Source: Chiridota heheva (Eukaryota > Echinodermata > Holothuroidea > Apodida > Chiridotidae). Taken from it: 64,000 nucleotides of DNA. The notes under the pieces are model-generated. The model was not told the DNA's origin and made no database searches. It saw nothing but the letters and a program-made list of their open reading frames with translations. This document shows, piece after piece, positions 24,119-36,238 of this stretch; the stretch's first letter is position 1, and each line of letters starts with the position of its first letter. The DNA is taken from assembly GCA_020152595.1 (NCBI GenBank), contig JAIGNY010004520.1, forward strand, positions 342,001 to 406,000, given 5' to 3'. Both the position numbers and the translations under genes were made by a program.

Positions 24119-25531
24119 TTATTTACATTCATAGACATCACAGAGCAGCTTTTCCCATCTTTAGGACTAAAATGTTTTAAAACAGTTTACAGTTATTTAC
24201 ATCATTATTTTACAGAATTTTAATATATCAGAATTTGAAGCAACAGACAAAAACTTCTTTGACGTGGAAAGTTTTCAAAGACTAAATGGTTAGCATAGGC
24301 GTAGGAACATGTTCTTCATTGGGAGGGGGAGGGGTGGCACAAAGATATGCTACAACACTAGTTCAATGGTAAAACATGATTTAAGTTGGGGGGGGCACCA
24401 TGAAGGTCACTGCAACATTGAGGGGCACTCCCCCCCCCTGTGTTCCCCCAGTTCATACACCTATGATGGTTAGAAAAATTCACTTGTATCTTCCCTATGA
24501 ATGTCAGAGAGCCTTTGAGCAAAGTTGCATGTAGCAGGGCTCCAGATTAATGCACCTGGAGTGCACCATTCGCTTCAGGCGCAATGAGGATGCCAGTAAC
24601 ACTATGAGAACTCTGCAGAAAATGACAAATAGAGGAAAGCATTCGAGTGGTTCATGTAGGGAAACACCAAATGATCAAATTGTCAGGATTTCGTTTGATT
24701 TTTTCTGCCCTTCTTTTCCTACATGTTTTCATCACACTACAAATAAATTGTACTTGTAGCGTTTGGTGCCAACCTGCCTATAAGAGCTATGTATCACCAC
24801 CTGGTCTAGTAATCCCTGTTTTACTCATCTGATCTAAAACCACTCCCTTATTATATTTAGTGAATTTTATCACTCTGTGTCTCACATACTTCATGTAAAC
24901 CACACTTTTTTTTAGAGGAAACAACTTTTCAAGTGTTTCGTTGTCGGCCCATCTGTGGCACTCTGCTACTGATTTATGGTTGCACACATCCTCTGCTTCA
25001 AAACTCTGGATTTAGACCCCCTCAAAACTTTCAAGGAACAGGTACCCATTTAGCATCAATATTTCATAAAGGTTGTCTTCTATGACCCCACATGTGCCCC
25101 TGTTTTTTTCCTTTTTGGTCACCCTGTAAGGCACAAAGGTATACAGCTGGGTATATTGCCTGTATAAACAGTAAGACTGGCATGCCTTCATGTTTGAGTC
25201 AAGTTATTTTCTTTGTTGGTATATGACTTAAAATAGCAATAAATTCTTTAATGCATATCTTGAAGATATGTTTTATTGTTTAAGGTTTTAGAGAAGGATT
25301 AGTATCATACTATTTTTAATTTTAGTATTTATTTTAAGTTTTTCCATGATTTACAGTAGTTATATTGATATGTCATCAATTATATTCTGTTTAGGTTATT
25401 GTTAATAATTTTGACAACAGTTTTTTTTGCTTGTCAGTATTTAAAGTCAGTGGACAATAACAGGTATTATAAGCTTATTGTTTTGAACTGTGTTGAGAGT
25501 AGGCTGGGGTAGGTGTGGCCAGAAGGTATTT
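24119..25531. other. No secure gene; G-rich dispersed fragment at 24295-24470
   Basis: The 24295-24470 segment (GCGTAGGAACATG, GGGAGGGGGAGGGG) resembles 27650-27690 and, inverted, 42770-42860, suggesting a small dispersed repeat. Short ORFs at 24550-24832 (plus) and 24787-24987 (minus) are unassigned. Confidence 0.4.
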
Positions 25532-25600
25532 AAGGGGATCATATTATATAATTTCTAATCAAGATAAGGGGATCATATTATATAATTTCTAATCAAGATA
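25532..25600. repeat. 34-bp tandem duplication
   Basis: AAGGGGATCATATTATATAA with its right flank is present twice in perfect register. Confidence 0.9.
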
Positions 25601-26162
25601 GAAATAAAGAATTAAGAATTATATTCAGTGTTTTTTTAAATTCTATTAGAGAAAGAATTTGTTCATGCAAAATGTACCCTAAAGATTTTGTTCATGTTTG
25701 CTTTCATTTTGGATTTGTTCAGTTGTTTTGTCTTATTGTGTTAATGTCAAAATAAATTACATAATTACAATTCACTTTTTCCAAATGGTCAAAATATTTA
25801 CAAAAATAAACTGATGTTACTACTGCAGTATGTGTCAGAATTGCTGGTGACATACGAGGGAGGAGATTTCCTCTTTAAACTTGTTTAGTTTATGTTGCGT
25901 ATACCTCTCCATACACCTTCAAATTTTACCAATTAATTTTATTATTTCCTTGCCAACGAAGTTGTTGAATAGGGGATATAGCATCTTTACTGTCCCCCCG
26001 CCCGCCCATCCGTCCGTCCGTAGGGGTGGGTTTTCTGGGTTTTTTTAATATATTGGGAGGGGGGAGTCCGGGGTAATGCCAGCTTATAAAATATGGCCCC
26101 TTCCAAGACCCAAATTGTTTCAAAATAAAGGATTTCCATCTAAATGGGACTGCTTGGCCCCT

Positions 26163-26250
26163 ACCATGGGTCTCTTTCTCCCAACTTGGGTCTCTTGCCC
26201 CAACATGGGTCTCTTACCCCAACATGGGTCTCTTATCCCCAACATGGAAT
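26163..26250. repeat. Short minisatellite, 19-20-bp unit
   Basis: Four to five copies of ATGGGTCTCTTACCCCAAC. It lies within a C-rich stretch preceded by CCGCCCGCCCATCCGTCCGT near 25997. Confidence 0.88.
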
Positions 26251-26452
26251 CCTTTACCCTTAAAATTTAAATCCTACACCACTGCACCACAAGCTAACAA
26301 AATGGAATTGGGTAAGCTTCGCGAAATAGGTATAGGGAGTATACTGTATACTGTGGCAGTACGAATTAGAGATTGGTCTTTATAGTTCCATCCAAAATTA
26401 CTATGAAAAGGACACTTTATGTTTATTACATCGGATTTTAGTGACCCATTTT

Positions 26453-26942
26453 TGTTTCCTATGGGATGGCATCAGGAACCTATGCGGTCATGATGGTGTA
26501 TGTATGTATGTATGTATGTATGTGTGTGTGTATGTGTGTTTGTGACGGCCAGCTCGTAAACACGATATCTCAAGAATGATACACTGGACTCCTGTCATCT
26601 GTTGTACACAAATAGCCCATGGTCAGTAGATGCACCCTATTGTTTTTAATGGTGATATTAATGAGTAGGCAGGGCTAAATATAAAAAATTGAATGCTCCT
26701 ATTTTGACAATCACATATATGTCTGTTTTGTTTAATAGTTGTTATAATAATGATGTTAGTGTGTATGTTTTCATGGTATGAAAATGTTGAATTTCATTAA
26801 CATACAAAGTGGGCAGGGCTTAATAGGATTTTGAAAACAAAAAGGAGAGTAAACACGATATCTCAAAAACTATGAACTGGATTCACATCATGTGTGATAC
26901 ACAGATACAGTAGCTCATGGTCTGCAGATGTGACCTAATGTT
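26453..26942 (+). mobile_element. Dispersed ~300-bp-unit element, copy A (right-truncated)
   Basis: Starts around GGCATCAGGAACCTATGCGG followed by a TATG/TGTG microsatellite and GTGACGGCCAGCTCGTAA. It then has one and a half units containing ACGATATCTCAA about 292 bases apart. It stops at GTGACCTAATGTT, directly at the edge of the palindromic 21-bp array. Confidence 0.85.
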
Positions 26943-27262
26943 ATAACCAGGGATATCCGTGCTATTACCAGGGATATCCTTGCTATTACCAGGGATATTC
27001 CTCTTACTACCAGGGGTATTCCTACGATATCCCTGTTATTACCAGGGATATCTGTGGTTTTACCAGGGATATCCCTGTTACTACCAGGGATATTTCCTAC
27101 TATTACCAGGAATATCCCTTTTATTCTCAGCGATATCCCTGTTATTACCAGGAATGTCTCTGGTATTACCAGGGATGTCCCTGCTATTACCAGGCATATC
27201 CTGGCTGCTATTTAATACCAGGGATATCCCTGTTATTACTAGGGATATTCCTGCTATTATAG
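26943..27262. repeat. Minisatellite with palindromic 21-bp unit
   Basis: About 15 copies of ATTACCAGGGATATCCCTG plus CT. Each unit holds the self-complementary 12-mer AGGGATATCCCT. Both strands are open (125 codons plus, 62 codons minus) because the unit is a multiple of three and lacks stop codons; I do not regard these as genes. Confidence 0.93.
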
Positions 27263-27842
27263 TCCTCATCCTAGGATGTGCATTGTTTGTGACTGAAACA
27301 GTATTTATAACAAAAGAAGAGTTAGGTGTTATATGAAGAATTGATTGTCAGATAAATGTTTGTTGATGTGGTAAACTGGCCTCTGTTTGATAGGAAACAG
27401 TTCTTCTTGTAACAGAAGCTGGTGCAGTAAGAAAAAGAAAAAAAAGTTTATCATGTGGTTATTTTGAACTGAATAAAAACCACTTTTTGTCCCAAAGGTG
27501 GTTGTTTAAAGGGTCATGGATGGGTGCTGGTTACCAGTTGTCAAACAGCTGTTTTCATTTAGAAAGTATTTCATTTGTTTGCAAAAAATGCATGCTAAAG
27601 CTTAAAAATGGACACATTCAAATGTATTAGGGGAGACACCAGCGGCGTAGGAATAGCCATCTCTTAGGGAGGGGAACAATAGCCTCTAAAATTTCCTGCT
27701 TACAAGTGATACATGAAAAAGTTCCACAAAAACAAATGTGTGATATCATGGAGTGATATTTACAACTGTTTGTGACCTCAAAGATAAGCTTTGCAAGGAT
27801 TTGAGTGTATTTTTCGTCAAAGCATAAAATGGCGGTTATGTG
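27263..27842. other. No gene recognised
   Basis: AT-rich spacer. GGCGTAGGAATAGCCATC near 27650 belongs to the small G-rich dispersed repeat also seen at 24295. Confidence 0.5.
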
Positions 27843-28204
27843 CAGACCCCTAGCTTAATTTAAAAAGGGGCCAGGGTGCTAGACTTTTAAGGGGCATGGT
27901 GTCTAGGAGCCCCCTTAAGGCCCAATCCCATGGTGAAGAAGCTCTGGGATTTTAGCTATAATCATACCTCAGAATGAAACTATTCTGATTGATAAGGACT
28001 ATTCATAAGCCAAACAGGACAATTGCTTAATATGCTATCATTCTGTGTTCTGTACCCATGTACAGTATTTATTTATAAGGTTAATTATGATTATCAAGTT
28101 TAAAAAAAAATAATCTAAAAACAAAAAAAATATTAAAAAAATCTCATGAGGGGCAGGTAGGACCCCCAGGGGGGCAGGGCGGGCCCAAAGAGGGGCAGGG
28201 CGGG
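27843..28204 (+). mobile_element. Dispersed element H, copy 2
   Basis: Begins CAGACCCCTAGCTTAATTTA and includes the central GAAGAAGCTCTGGGATTTTA block missing from copy 1. It ends in an A-rich run and the G-rich GACCCCCAGGGGGGCAGGGC. Confidence 0.82.
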
Positions 28205-28292
28205 TGATACAGTAGAGTGAGTGATACAGTAGATAAGTGAGACTTGGACATCTAGGCAGAGTGAGTGATACAGTAGATAAGTAAAATTTGGG
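28205..28292. repeat. Short duplicated motif
   Basis: GAGTGATACAGTAGATAAGT occurs about three times with different spacers, directly after element H2. Confidence 0.75.
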
Positions 28293-28882
28293 TGCAAAAT
28301 AATGAGTGAAAACAAATGTATGAAAAGACTAGGAAGCAAACCTGATTCCAATCTGAACTATTACAAGTTGTGAAATGTCAAATGTTAGAATTGTGTTTCT
28401 CATGGGACTGACTAGCTTACTCAAATGTTGTCATGAGTAATGAACTGTCAGTCTGTAGGACATGGTATCTGGCCTTTATTTCCATAGGCATATATACTTA
28501 CACTACTGTACAATTGAAAAATTCCAACGAAATTGACTTGCAGTCAAATTTGTATCACCTGGGAGGTCAATACCAACACTGTAAGTTTTCTGAATTACTT
28601 TCAACACTACACTCTTTATTAACAGTTACTTGGTGTAAATTTCAGCATATAGTTATAAAAAATCAAACATGTGCCGGGCTCATCAATGAATGTATTCAAA
28701 AGATGCAATGCAGTTACACACATTCCTTTACAACAGTGAGGTGGTGCGCTAGGGACACTTACCACCCCCTCCCCTCCCCCTTCCTCCCCGATTACACAAT
28801 TGAGCTCTCAATTTTTTTTTGGGAAATTCCTGTTTTTTTAAAAGGAAAGGCTTTATTATTGAGATGGGAAGTCAGAGAGTGA

Positions 28883-29118
28883 AGTCTATGATTAATATCC
28901 AGTAGTTTTTCATTGGAGCTGATGTATTAAGATGCCTATGATTAATATCCAGTAAATTTCCATTGGAGCCGATGTATTAAGATGCTTGATAATAAGTCTA
29001 TGATTAATATCCAGTAACTTTCCATTGGAGCTGATGTATTAAGATGCTTGATAATAAGTCTATGATCAATATCCAGTAACTTTCCATTGGAGCTGATGTA
29101 TTAAGACGCTTGATACTA
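28883..29118. repeat. Tandem repeat, 62-bp unit
   Basis: Four copies containing TCTATGATTAATATCCAGTA and TTCCATTGGAGCTGATGTAT. The first is shortened by loss of the CTTGATAATAAG segment. Confidence 0.93.
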
Positions 29119-31636
29119 TTCTAAACATGAAAAGAATTTCCTTGCTACACCTTCTGATTTTCGACAGTAATTTTATTCCCTCACAGTAGTTTCATTCCGT
29201 CACAGCGTTACTATTTTTGATCTGCAACCACCGGTTTCTCTTTATTTCTCCCGTGTTTGACGTAATCCTTCAAAGTGGCTTTGTACACTCAAAGAGCACC
29301 TTAGCATTCCGTGAATAACAAGCTTCAGTCGGGGGTACCTGTGCCCTCGGTCGGGGGTACCTGTGCCCAGTCGGAACTCTTCTTATCATTTCCCACTTCT
29401 AAACATTCCCTAAAATCTGGGACAAACATACTCATCCGAAGTGTTATGCTCATGCAGAGCCCAGTGATTCATGGCTGTTAAGCACTCTTAACGACATTTC
29501 AATTTCTCTCTGACAGCTGTTTTAGCTGCTAAATAGACAGTGTTTTTGTGTATATTATATTACCCACTCTGTCTATCAGTACGCACCCTTCACAACGACG
29601 TCAGTTTGACTTTTATCAGTTAGTAGCGTGCCATAGTAAAATTCCATTCATATGCAAATTAGTGTTTGATGGTGTTACAGGAATTCCAGGTTACATAATT
29701 CTTCTGTGTTAATCAGCGACTTTTACGTGACAAGGGTTGTTTTGATTTGAAGGCATACTGACACGTAGGTAAGTTGAGCAATTGGGGGTACGTTTCCGAT
29801 TTGTGACAAGACTGTTCTTGGTATTTCTAAAAATTGCGCTTTCCATAAATTTGCAAAGTGAATTAAGAGTTCATACAAACAACATATACATGAAACACAT
29901 GAATCTTGTTTTATGTCTGCAAGAGATTCACTGGGGGATATGTGAAGAAAAAGGTCTCTGAACTAGGTTACATGAACTTCTTGAAAATACAATGAATGTT
30001 ATTTTGACTTCAATTCTTGGTGTAGACATTGGAAATTTCATTGGTTAGTCACACTTGACTAACGATATCATAGTTTACCTTTGCTTTTTTGATTCAGTAC
30101 ATTTATAATTTGTAAGTGTCATCTGAATTTCAAATAGAAGTTGCTCATGGTACAGCTGCAGTTTAATTCACTGTCCCATCGCACCAAACATTTAATCCAA
30201 ATGGACACCTCAGCAAATTCCATCTCAATTTATTTGAAATAAACTAATCAAAGTGCAAGTAACCTGAACATTTTAGTGGCCGTCACCTCATGTATTACGC
30301 TAATCTCAATCTATCACATAAAATCATCTTTGAGATATTCCAGGTTTCATAATGGTTAGCAAGCAAGGAGGGTTGTGAGAAAATGGGCTGCAAGTAATAA
30401 CAAAGGAATCTGGAGTTTTCCATGTGCCAACCAATGGGAAGCAAACCTTACTCTTTCCTATGACCTATACATGTGATGTTCTTGCAATATATATACCAGA
30501 GTGCATTTTGTTGTGGTTAGTAATCAAGGCAATGCTTTTTTGAGAGCCTATAAATAGTGAACAGTGATGCCTTTTCAATTACTATGCTTTAATGTGTGGA
30601 AGAAAATGGTGTTTTATGAAAAACTAGAATTGGCAGATTATGAAGAAAATGTTGTCAGTAACTGCATACTCCATAATGTACATGACTAAGGCAGAATTGA
30701 GAGTTTCTAGTGTTGCTGTTTTAGAGCAAAAATCGGGTTGGGCAGAATTTTTTTAATATCCCAATCTTCACTTGCAGTTATTCATTGCTCCTCACTTAAT
30801 TCCATTTCCATTTTACCTCTCCCTTTTATGTTTGTTTTCATCCATTCTCTTAATTTGTCCCCATCCTCCTAGCTCTTACTGTCTCTAAACTTGTCCAATT
30901 CCATAGGTAAAGCAAGGTCAAAGTTCACACTGGTTGTAGAATAGTCCCATAGACCTGCTCAGAGATTTTTTATTTGGTTTTAGCATGGTCCATGGTTTTA
31001 GCAACTTAAATTCATCCTGTTTGTTATTTCATTGTAACAAAGCATTTCTAAATGACTACGCATATATGTATTTTGAAACATCCTCATTAACACTCTGATG
31101 TGGTCATATCTCTTTCTACCCATGTGGCTTGTCACTTTATCCTACCAAATGAAACAACACCTCCTTGAACCTGTACAGTTGACAATCAGGAGGATTAAAA
31201 TCCCACACAATTGAATACCAATGGTCTAAGTCAAGCTTCCTATTACAAATGATGATCACTGTTATTGTGTATCAAAACTATTAAAATGGTATACAAGCTA
31301 ATTATGAAGATCATCCAAGACCAACTTTGCCTCAGGGGGAATAGCATAGTTACTAGTATGCGCCTGACAATGTTAGTTATGGAGATAGGGGTTTGCTAAG
31401 AAATGCAAAGTATTTATGTTGCAAGGTCAGAACCCTATTGGTCCCAAACATACAAATGACTAATTATAAACTCTTACCAATCAAGCCAGCATCTTTATCG
31501 TTTGACAACATACCGTAGCATTGTTTTGAAAATGAAAATTGAGTTTGCCATGCTACAGATGAAATACGGAACTGATGATCCATACTTATGCCCTGATTTT
31601 TGTAACATTGATGGAATGACTTCTTAACACTTCAGT
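29119..31636. other. No gene recognised; GC-richer block 29160-29650
   Basis: The block 29160-29650 is less AT-rich than its surroundings. It holds a 20-bp repeat (CGGTCGGGGGTACCTGTGCC, near 29329 and 29348) and a CRE-like ACGACGTCAG near 29596. It has no ORF. The rest is ordinary AT-rich DNA. Confidence 0.45.
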
Positions 31637-32112
31637 ATGCAGTCGCTGTGAGAGGGACATGCAGTCGCTGTGAGAGGGACATGCAGTCGCTGTGAGAGGG
31701 ACATGCAGTCGCTGTGAGAGGGACATGCAGTCGCTGTGAGAGGGACATGCAGTCGCTGTGAGAGGGACATGCAGTCGCTGTGAGAGGGACATGCAGTCGC
31801 TGTGAGAGGGACATGCAGTCGCTGTGAGAGGGATATGCAGTTGCTGTGAGAGGGATGCAGTCGCTGTGAGAGGGACATGCAGTCGCTGTGAGAGGGACAG
31901 GCAGTCGCTGTGAGAAGGATGCAGTCGCTGTGAGAGGGACATGCAGTCGCTGTGAGAGGGACATGCTGTCGCTGTGAGAGGGACATGCAGTCGCTGTGAG
32001 AGGGACATGCAGTCGCTGTGAGAGGGACATGCAGTCGCTGTGAGAGGGATGCAGTTGCTGTGAGAGGGACATGCAGTCGCTGTGAGAGGGATGCAGTTGC
32101 TGTGAGAGGGGC
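31637..32112. repeat. Minisatellite, 22-bp unit, highly homogeneous
   Basis: About 22 copies of GCAGTCGCTGTGAGAGGGAC plus AT, many identical, with a few 18-bp units lacking ACAT. Because the unit has no stop codon in any antisense phase, all three minus-strand frames are open (179, 160 and 120 codons). This is an array effect. Confidence 0.96.
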
Positions 32113-33997
32113 ATTGTTCCTTCAAATACCTTTCTGTTCCCCCTTCCCTTTCACCCCAAATGTGAAATCATGAATATAATTGAAGGAATAAGTCAATTAT
32201 ACAAATAAATTGCTTAAGTGCTATTGTTTTCATGGGAAGATTATTTCATTAATTTCTGTGTAAAACATGTATACCCCATCCTGATTGCAAGCATTACATA
32301 GCAAACTTAAACTTCAGAACTTACTAGGCCGAGATCACATAAATTTCACATCAATTAAAAATTTAATTTAAAAGAAGATTAGCTTTGAACAATATCTGAA
32401 CACTGTTGTGCACAGAATTTAATGTTCTATTTGAAAATAAAATAAAATAAATAAAGAACTCCATGTGTACATAAATATACAGTAGGTGTCAGTAGCCCTT
32501 TAAGAAGTGTAACAGTGCTGCATAGGATTGATTTGATAGGTTTTTTAATTATTAGCGTGAGATATGGCACCATCTCATTTACTACCAAAAACTCAAAGCA
32601 GTAAATTTTACTGTTAAATTCCAGTTTGTTTTACAACCTGTTGGGGCAATTCTGAGTTGCAATAAATTTCTTGGGACTAATTTCCTTCTAATGCTGGCTC
32701 TGCATATACTGGTGCATATATTGTTGTGAATCTTGTTTGAATGACACTGTGGACATGGCTTGCAGAAATTTAGACCTGGGATGGTGAAGGTGGGGGGGTG
32801 CATTCTGATTAGAATTGATTAATATCGGATTAGAAGTATTATTACAGATTCATATTTCTGAGAAATGTTATGTGTATTCTTTATACTTTTTAAAACCAGT
32901 CAAAGGTTTACAATAAAGTCAAATTTTCTGAATGGAACAAAATATTGGATTACTTTCTTCACAGTTTGTGTATCACACAAGGTAGAAGTCTGACCATTAA
33001 TTTCCATAATGGAATTCCTTTTAGTACCACACAATATTTGAAAACTTCAAGGAGTCTGTTATGAACTTTATATCTTCATAAAACAATAAAAAATCTTAAT
33101 TTAGAGTGTACATATTGCTAAATCCATTGACAAATTTCATTATCTTGTTGAAGCAGCTCAAACATCCAGAGTACAAGGAGGTGAGTCTATGGGTCTTTCA
33201 TTCATAAAATACATTAAACCTTTGCACCTTCATGAACAATCTGACACTTCCTATTGAGGTGTTAAACAAGGCTCCCCATCTATTGTAGTTTCTGTCATTT
33301 GTTTGCTTGATAACAATAGTCTTTCATACCCCAGTCACAAGGTAGGATAATCAAATAGCTGTTAAATAAACTTGGGTTATTGCCTACCTACCACAAATTG
33401 AAAGGCTAATTAACTTTGACAGAGTAAATAGTAAACATTGAAAATATGTCTCACGGTGCCGGTCTGGCTGACTGGTCTGGCTGACCGGAAAGTGAGCGTG
33501 TCTAAACATGTAACGCTTACAGCATCTCGTCTTCATATTGCAACAAGAAGATTTCACAAGAAAGTGTAATGTCATGAAGTCAATGAACAAATATTTGTTT
33601 AAAGTGTTGAAAGATGGGAAATATTTGTGCAAAATATGCAGTTCAACAGTCCTCAAGTAGTAAAGGTCTCAAACATTGTAACTTAGCTATCATTGGAAGG
33701 AGAATTGAGGATTTACTATTGTTTGTGTATGTGTGTATTTGGACAGGTAGGCCAAATGACCAATTCCAGCATTGTACAAGAAATGTGGAGCTTTCTTACC
33801 TCTTATTGAAACATAAATTTGCATAAAAACATCTGAGAATATAGTTTGATCTGCCATAACCTGAAAATTTAGTAAGTTTTATTTTTTCAAAATTTAAAGA
33901 TTGCTTAACTTAGAAGCTCTTTTTGACATCACTAAACAGGCAGGTTTTGTTGATATGTTAAGTGTGCTTGAAACCTGATGAGATATGGACTATTGAA
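32113..33997. other. No gene recognised
   Basis: AT-rich. A CCGGTCTGGCTGACTGGTCTGGCTGACCGG repeat-hairpin lies near 33459, described here by its ends: CCGGTCTGG and TGACCGG. Short ORFs at 32582-32803, 33384-33656 and 33614-33826 are unassigned. Confidence 0.5.
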
Positions 33998-35200
33998 AAG
34001 AAGCAAGTTGGGGATGCAGGGGATTGATGCAGGGGCTGGGAATGGGAGAAATAAGATGTGGAGAGATGGGGATGCTGGGAATGGGAGAAATAAGATGTGG
34101 AGAGATGGGGATGCAGGGGATTGATGTAGGGGATTGATGCAGGGAATTGATGCAGGGAATTGATGCAGGGAATTGATGCAGGACTGGGAATGGGAGAAAT
34201 AAGATGTGGAGAGATGGGGATGCAGGGGATTGATGCAGGGGCTGGGAATGGGAGAAGTAAGATGTGAAGAGCTGGGATGCAGGGGCTGGGAATGGGAGAA
34301 ATAAGATGTGGAGAGATAGGGATGCAGGGGATTGATGCAGGGGCTGAGAATGGGAGAAGTAAGATGGGGATGCAGGGGCTGGGAATGGGAGAAATAAGAT
34401 GTGGAGAGATGGGGATGCAGGGGATTGATGCAGGGGCTGAGAATGGGAGAAGTAAGATGTGGAGAGATGGGGATGCAGGGGATTGATGCAGGGGCTGGGA
34501 GAAATACGATGTGGAGAGATGAGGATGCAGGGGATTGATGCAGGGGCTGAGAATGGGAGAAGTAAGGTGTGGAGAGATGGGGATGCAGGGGATTGATGCA
34601 GGGGCTGGGAGAAGTAAGATGTGGAGAGATGGGGATGCAGGGGATTGATGCAGGGGCTGGAAATGGGAGAAATAAGATGTGGAGAGATGGGATGCAGGGG
34701 ATTGATGCAGGGGCTGAGAATGGGAGAAGTAAGATGTGGAGAGATGGGGATGCAGGGGATTGATGCAGGGGGCTGGGAGAAATACGATGTGGAGAGATGA
34801 GGATGCAGGGATTGATGCAGGGGCTGAGAATGGGAGAAGTAAGATGTGGAGAGATGGGGATGCAGGGATTGATGCAGGGGCTGGGAGAAATAAGATGTGG
34901 AGAGATGGGATGCAGGGATTGATGCAGGGGCTGAGAATGGGAGAAGTAAGATGTGGAGAGATGGGGATGCAGGGGATTGATGCAGGGGGCTGGGAGAAAT
35001 ACGATGTGGAGAGATGAGGATGCAGGGGATTGATGCAGGGGCTGAGAATGGGAGAAGTAAGGTGTGGAGAGATGGGGATGCAGGGGATTGATGCAGGGGC
35101 TGGGAGAAATAAGATGTGGAGAGATGGGGATGCAGGGGATTGATGCAGGGGCTGGGAATGGGAGAGATAAGATGCAGAGAGATGGGGATGGAGGGTGTTT
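33998..35200. repeat. Minisatellite, 52-58-bp unit, 1.2 kb
   Basis: About 21 copies containing GGGGATGCAGGGGATTGATG, CAGGGGCTGGGAATGGGAGA and ATAAGATGTGGAGAGAT. Units with and without GAATGG alternate in a partly regular higher-order pattern. The minus strand is open from 35231 to 33990 (413 codons, Pro/Ser/His/Ile-rich repeats). Stop-free composition explains this; there are no splice or promoter signals and no known domain. Confidence 0.95.
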
Positions 35201-36238
35201 CTGAAAAATACACAGGAAAGTTCTTAGGCATTTAAAAGTGAACTTTTATTCAATTCTGAAAATAATTCAATAGTGTTGTGACAAGAAAATTACAATATGG
35301 TGTCAATTTTAAAAGTAATTAATGCAACAAAGGTCTAAAAGAAATAAAGGTGGTGTCTCAAGGTTGAATTTTAGGGTCATGAAAGGTGAAACTGTCTGAC
35401 TGCTCATCTTTTTCACCTCCATGGATTGCTGCATTAATCCTTTAATCAGGTCACGCGTGAGTTTTTTTTTTTATATATTTGTTTTAGTGCAGACTGGTAG
35501 CACTAAGAGACAATTGTAATAGTGATTGCAAAACAAAAAAGAGTATCTTATCCCTTTAAGGACTGAATATAATTTCAGAATCTTACCGTAGGGGACTGGA
35601 TTCTTTTAGAGAAAAAATAATATTTGAAAACTATATTTTGAAAATAAAATTGCAGCAAGTTGGGAGTACTTTATGAACAATTGTTGCACACAAGTTTGTT
35701 CAGAACAAATAACTCAGATCAATAATACATATCCATAGTAAGGATAATTTTATTGAAAATGCAAATTTATGCAAATTTAGCCAATATTTCATAATTTTAC
35801 CATTTTTGTTCAAACATTTGCGAAAACTTAGTTGTTTTATTTAATCTACTAACTTTCTGTGTAAGAAATATGGAGAAATAAATTCTCTTTACAATGACAT
35901 CATAACATTTGAGTACCTTTATTCTTATTACCTCCACCAATGAAGTTGGACGCAGGTTATGTTTTTGCCCCTGTATGTTTGTCATCAAGATATCTCAAGA
36001 ACTGATGATTGGATTCTGATCAAAATTGGTGTGTGCTTTTGTTACTAAGGACGAAGTACACTTTACTTTTTTGTACAAAATGTTTTGAACTTTGAAGGTA
36101 TGATTTCTCCTATCGCTAGGTTTCTGGGCCCACTTTGACAATAAATGTTGAAGGTTTATATTCCCTCAGCTATGTCATTTTCACAGCAGGGGCGGAGTTA
36201 GGGAGGGGGGGGGGCAGGCCATGGCTGATGATACTTTT
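35201..36238. other. No gene recognised
   Basis: AT-rich. A G-run (GGAGGGGGGGGGGCAGG) lies near 36205, just left of element B. Confidence 0.5.

Noticed and set aside
26498..26545. Separate microsatellite locus (TATG/TGTG)
   Set aside because: The same microsatellite sits at the same place in elements A and C, so it is part of that element.
28433..28882. 149-codon plus-strand ORF
   Set aside because: It is the longest ORF outside tandem arrays on one frame, but I see no domain, no signal peptide, no codon pattern and no splice borders; the ends drift into low-complexity sequence.
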